Below are positions 61,600 through 64,000 of a stretch of 64,000 nucleotides of DNA, piece by piece. The position numbers and the translations under genes were made by a program. Under the pieces are notes generated by a model. The model saw nothing but the letters and a program-made list of their open reading frames with translations. It was not told the origin of the DNA and searched no databases. The stretch comes from Lachnospiraceae bacterium (GTDB taxonomy: Bacteria; Bacillota; Clostridia; Lachnospirales; Lachnospiraceae), in contig CAJTCL010000016.1 of NCBI GenBank assembly GCA_910575005.1, positions 1 through 64,000 of the forward strand, read 5' to 3'. The stretch's first letter is position 1. Each line of letters begins with the position of its first letter.

Positions 61600-64000
61600 T
61601 GAAAATTTCAGGCTGGGTAATATTCTAAATGAGGCAAATATTGGACTGTGGTATATTGAGCTTGAAGAGGGGAGCACTCCGCGCATGTATGGAGACTGTG
61701 CTATGCTGGAATTATTGGGGATTGAGGGGCTTCCGACGCCAGAGGAATGTTATCGTCATTGGTATGAAAGAATTGAACATTCTTATCTGGGAATGGTAGA
61801 TGAAGTGATACAGGTTATGGCGGCGAGGCAGCATGGAGAAGTAAGCTATGCATGGGAGCATCCAAAATGGGGGACAATTTATATACGGTGCGGCGGAAAT
61901 TGTGATCCCAGCTATACCAAAGGCCTGCGTTTAAAAGGCTATCACCAGAATATTTCAGAGTTAGTATCTTTGAAACAGGAGGCGGAGCAGCTTAAAAGCT
62001 TTCAGCAGAAAATGCTGGAATCTTTAAAAGAGTTGTATTTTTCAGTGTTGCTGCTTGAGATTGACAGAGATATTATTTACCCGCTTTATGCGTCACAAGA
62101 AGGGAGCAAATCTTTTGGGATAAAAGCTTCCACTGCATATATGATGGAGCAGATGGTAAAATTTTACCATCCAGAAGACCAAGAGCAGATGCAGGAGGAT
62201 ATCAGCCTGGTCAATCTGGAACATTGCTTAGATCAGGGAGTGGAGAAACTAATCCGAGAATTCCGCAGAAAGATCCAGGGAAAATATCGCTGGGTCTCTA
62301 TCACTTGTTATTTTATGCGTCAGTCGAGTTGCAACCGCAAGGTACTGATTGCCATTCAGGATATTGATGATCAGAAACGCCATGAAAAAGAATATCAGGA
62401 ATATTTAAAAAACAGCTATATGGGAAATATGGAGCTGTTGCGGATGTCCCTGAAAAATTCAAATATATTTGAATTTTTCTATTATCCAACGGAAGAACGC
62501 TTGGTAATACCTGAGATGACAGCACAGTATTTTGACTATCCAGCAGAACTGCGGGGTATCAATCAAGAAAATGCTGCAAAGATCGTGGATAAAAGTTATC
62601 AAGATTTGTTTTATCGTGTGCATTCTTATATCAAAAATGGCGGAAAAAATGATTATTTTTATTATAGCTGCAACCAAGGAAAATTTTGGTGTAAATGCAG
62701 TATTTCCAGTGTGATTTTTAACGAGGATGGACATACAGAATTTGCAGTGGGTATGATTGAAGATTTGACCCGACAAAGAATCATAGAGTGGGAAAATGAG
62801 CAATATCAGTCTATTTACCGTAATACGGTAGAATTGGAATATGATGGAATCTGTATTATGGATTTAAAAACTGGGGAAGTGATTGCAAAACTTGCGGAAA
62901 GCGTCAGCGCTGACAATAAAGCAAAGCGGGAGAATTTATCTTTTATTAAAAAGAAGTTTATTGAAGAGTTGATGTGCCCAGAAGATCAGGAACGCTTTCG
63001 AAAGGAATTTGATATTTTAAGCATTCTTTCTCAATTAGAGCGTGAAGAAGTAGTACATTTCTATTTTATCAGTGAAAAAAACAATGAAAAACGGCACAAG
63101 GATTGTGCGATTCGCTATTTTAATGAGGACAGGACAAAGTTATTTGTCTGTATTCGCGATATTGAACAGCAGATTCGGACAGAACGGGAGAGTAAGGAGG
63201 CATTACAGAAGGCGTTTGAAGCAGCAAAGCATGCAAATGAGGCGAAAAGTGAGTTTATCAGTAAGATGAGCCATGACATTCGTACACCAATGAATGCCAT
63301 TGTGGGTATGACAGCAATTGCAAAGGCTAATATTGATGACAGGGAACGGGTACTTGACTGTTTGGACAAGGTGAAAGTAGCTAATGAGCATCTGTTGAGC
63401 CTGGTCAATGAAGTTCTGGATATGAGCAGAATTGAAAGTGGTAAAATGAGTCTTTCCAAGGGAGAGTTTGATTTACGTGAGCTGTTGGAAGGTGTAATTT
63501 GCATCTTAAAACCACGTGCCCAAGAGAAACAGCAACGATTGACGTTGGAGCTTAAAAATCTTCAACATACAGCAGTAATAGGGGATGAGCTAAGCCTGCA
63601 AAAAGTATTTAACAATCTGGTTGGAAATGCTGTTAAATATACGCAGGAAGGCGGACAGATCCATGTTCTGGCTGAGGAATTACCCTCACCACATCTCGAC
63701 TATGGACATTATCGTTTTATTTTTGAAGACAATGGGTATGGTATGTCAAAAGAGTATCTGGATAGATTGTTTGTGCCGTTTGAACGAGCCAGTGATTCAA
63801 AAATAGAACAAATAGAGGGCACAGGACTTGGAATGCCGATTGTGTATAATCTGATTCAATTGATGCAGGGAGAAATTCAAGTGGAAAGCGAGCTGGAGCA
63901 AGGTTCCAAGTTTACAATTACTTTATTCTTTCCACTACAAAACAAAGAAAACATCCAAGAAGAGAGCCAAGAACCACAAAAGAAGATTTTCTTTGAGGAA
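61580..64000 (+). CDS. Large PAS-type sensor histidine kinase, 3' truncated by the window
   Basis: The frame is open from the ATG to the end of the window (807 codons seen). N-terminal PAS-like regions (about 1-480) include several LFxxR...DLTxxR/KxE-type repeats (for example AVGMIEDLTRQRIIEWEN). A HisKA box, SKMSHDIRTPMNAIVGM, has the phospho-acceptor His, and HATPase boxes are NNLVGNAVKYT, EDNGYGMSK and GTGLGMPIV. The sequence stops just after the kinase core, where a receiver domain often follows. No membrane helix is seen, so it is probably cytosolic. GAGGA lies seven bases before the ATG, inside the GH31 gene. Confidence 0.88.
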   Translation, partial: MERGMFDENFRLGNILNEANIGLWYIELEEGSTPRMYGDCAMLELLGIEGLPTPEECYRHWYERIEHSYLGMVDEVIQVMAARQHGEVSYAWEHPKWGTIYIRCGGNCDPSYTKGLRLKGYHQNISELVSLKQEAEQLKSFQQKMLESLKELYFSVLLLEIDRDIIYPLYASQEGSKSFGIKASTAYMMEQMVKFYHPEDQEQMQEDISLVNLEHCLDQGVEKLIREFRRKIQGKYRWVSITCYFMRQSSCNRKVLIAIQDIDDQKRHEKEYQEYLKNSYMGNMELLRMSLKNSNIFEFFYYPTEERLVIPEMTAQYFDYPAELRGINQENAAKIVDKSYQDLFYRVHSYIKNGGKNDYFYYSCNQGKFWCKCSISSVIFNEDGHTEFAVGMIEDLTRQRIIEWENEQYQSIYRNTVELEYDGICIMDLKTGEVIAKLAESVSADNKAKRENLSFIKKKFIEELMCPEDQERFRKEFDILSILSQLEREEVVHFYFISEKNNEKRHKDCAIRYFNEDRTKLFVCIRDIEQQIRTERESKEALQKAFEAAKHANEAKSEFISKMSHDIRTPMNAIVGMTAIAKANIDDRERVLDCLDKVKVANEHLLSLVNEVLDMSRIESGKMSLSKGEFDLRELLEGVICILKPRAQEKQQRLTLELKNLQHTAVIGDELSLQKVFNNLVGNAVKYTQEGGQIHVLAEELPSPHLDYGHYRFIFEDNGYGMSKEYLDRLFVPFERASDSKIEQIEGTGLGMPIVYNLIQLMQGEIQVESELEQGSKFTITLFFPLQNKENIQEESQEPQKKIFFEE

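Overview
The window reads as chromosomal DNA of a spore-forming, strictly anaerobic, low-to-mid-GC Firmicute, most likely a gut Lachnospiraceae-type Clostridium. The reasons are a cotJ spore-coat operon, an oxygen-sensitive [FeFe] hydrogenase, FeoAB ferrous-iron uptake, AddAB, a CIRCE-controlled htpG, strong AAGGAGG ribosome binding sites and a type II-A CRISPR system. Species cannot be fixed from the sequence alone.

Layout. (1) Positions 1 to about 15,794 are the right-hand end of a Tn1549/Tn916-like integrative conjugative element (ICE). It starts inside a conjugation cell-wall hydrolase gene and continues through cargo: a two-component system with an ABC transporter and lipoprotein; a MATE pump divergent from a PadR repressor; and an AraC-GNAT regulator with a second MATE pump. 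Two paralogous Cys-rich KTR genes close cargo blocks. An ICE sigma-like factor, a structured non-coding stretch, a MazF/PemK toxin, a small conserved gene and a large serine recombinase follow. Several cargo genes share a two-hairpin leader with a mini-ORF. (2) The recombinase end runs into cotJC: the element is inserted after codon 62 of cotJC, leaving cotJA and cotJB intact. (3) 16.7-20.6 kb holds feoA-feoB and a group-B-like [FeFe] hydrogenase. (4) 20.57-27.83 kb is a complete type II-A CRISPR-Cas locus: a tracrRNA with its own promoter, cas9-cas1-cas2-csn2, a leader ending in ATTTGAG, and 15 identical 36-bp repeats plus one degenerate terminal repeat. A small, very acidic, arginine-free ORF follows the array.

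(5) 28.6-36.0 kb: MBL-fold hydrolase, rnhA, a 37-residue membrane peptide, alaS, a heptad-repeat coiled-coil protein, and a DUF2935 protein. The DUF2935 gene has a 36-nt coding minisatellite and a 5' three-way-junction RNA that buries its ribosome binding site. A decayed multicopper oxidase gene and a hypothetical gene follow. (6) 36.1-46.6 kb: addB-addA, maf, an FAD-dependent oxidoreductase and a PrsA-like lipoprotein, all on the plus strand. (7) 46.9-51 kb: an orphan BlaR1/M56 protease with two palindromic operators but no adjacent BlaI, then htpG on the minus strand under CIRCE. (8) 51.1-64 kb: a secreted GH5 endoglucanase, a MoxR-DUF58-transglutaminase trio, a third MATE pump behind an attenuator-like hairpin, aspartate kinase, a GH31 alpha-glucosidase and a large PAS-type sensor kinase cut by the window end.

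The strongest points are the CRISPR-Cas9 locus with its deducible tracrRNA, the ICE insertion in a sporulation gene, the repeated ICE leader RNAs, and the structured leader before the DUF2935 gene. All functions are assigned by reading motifs; no database search was run.
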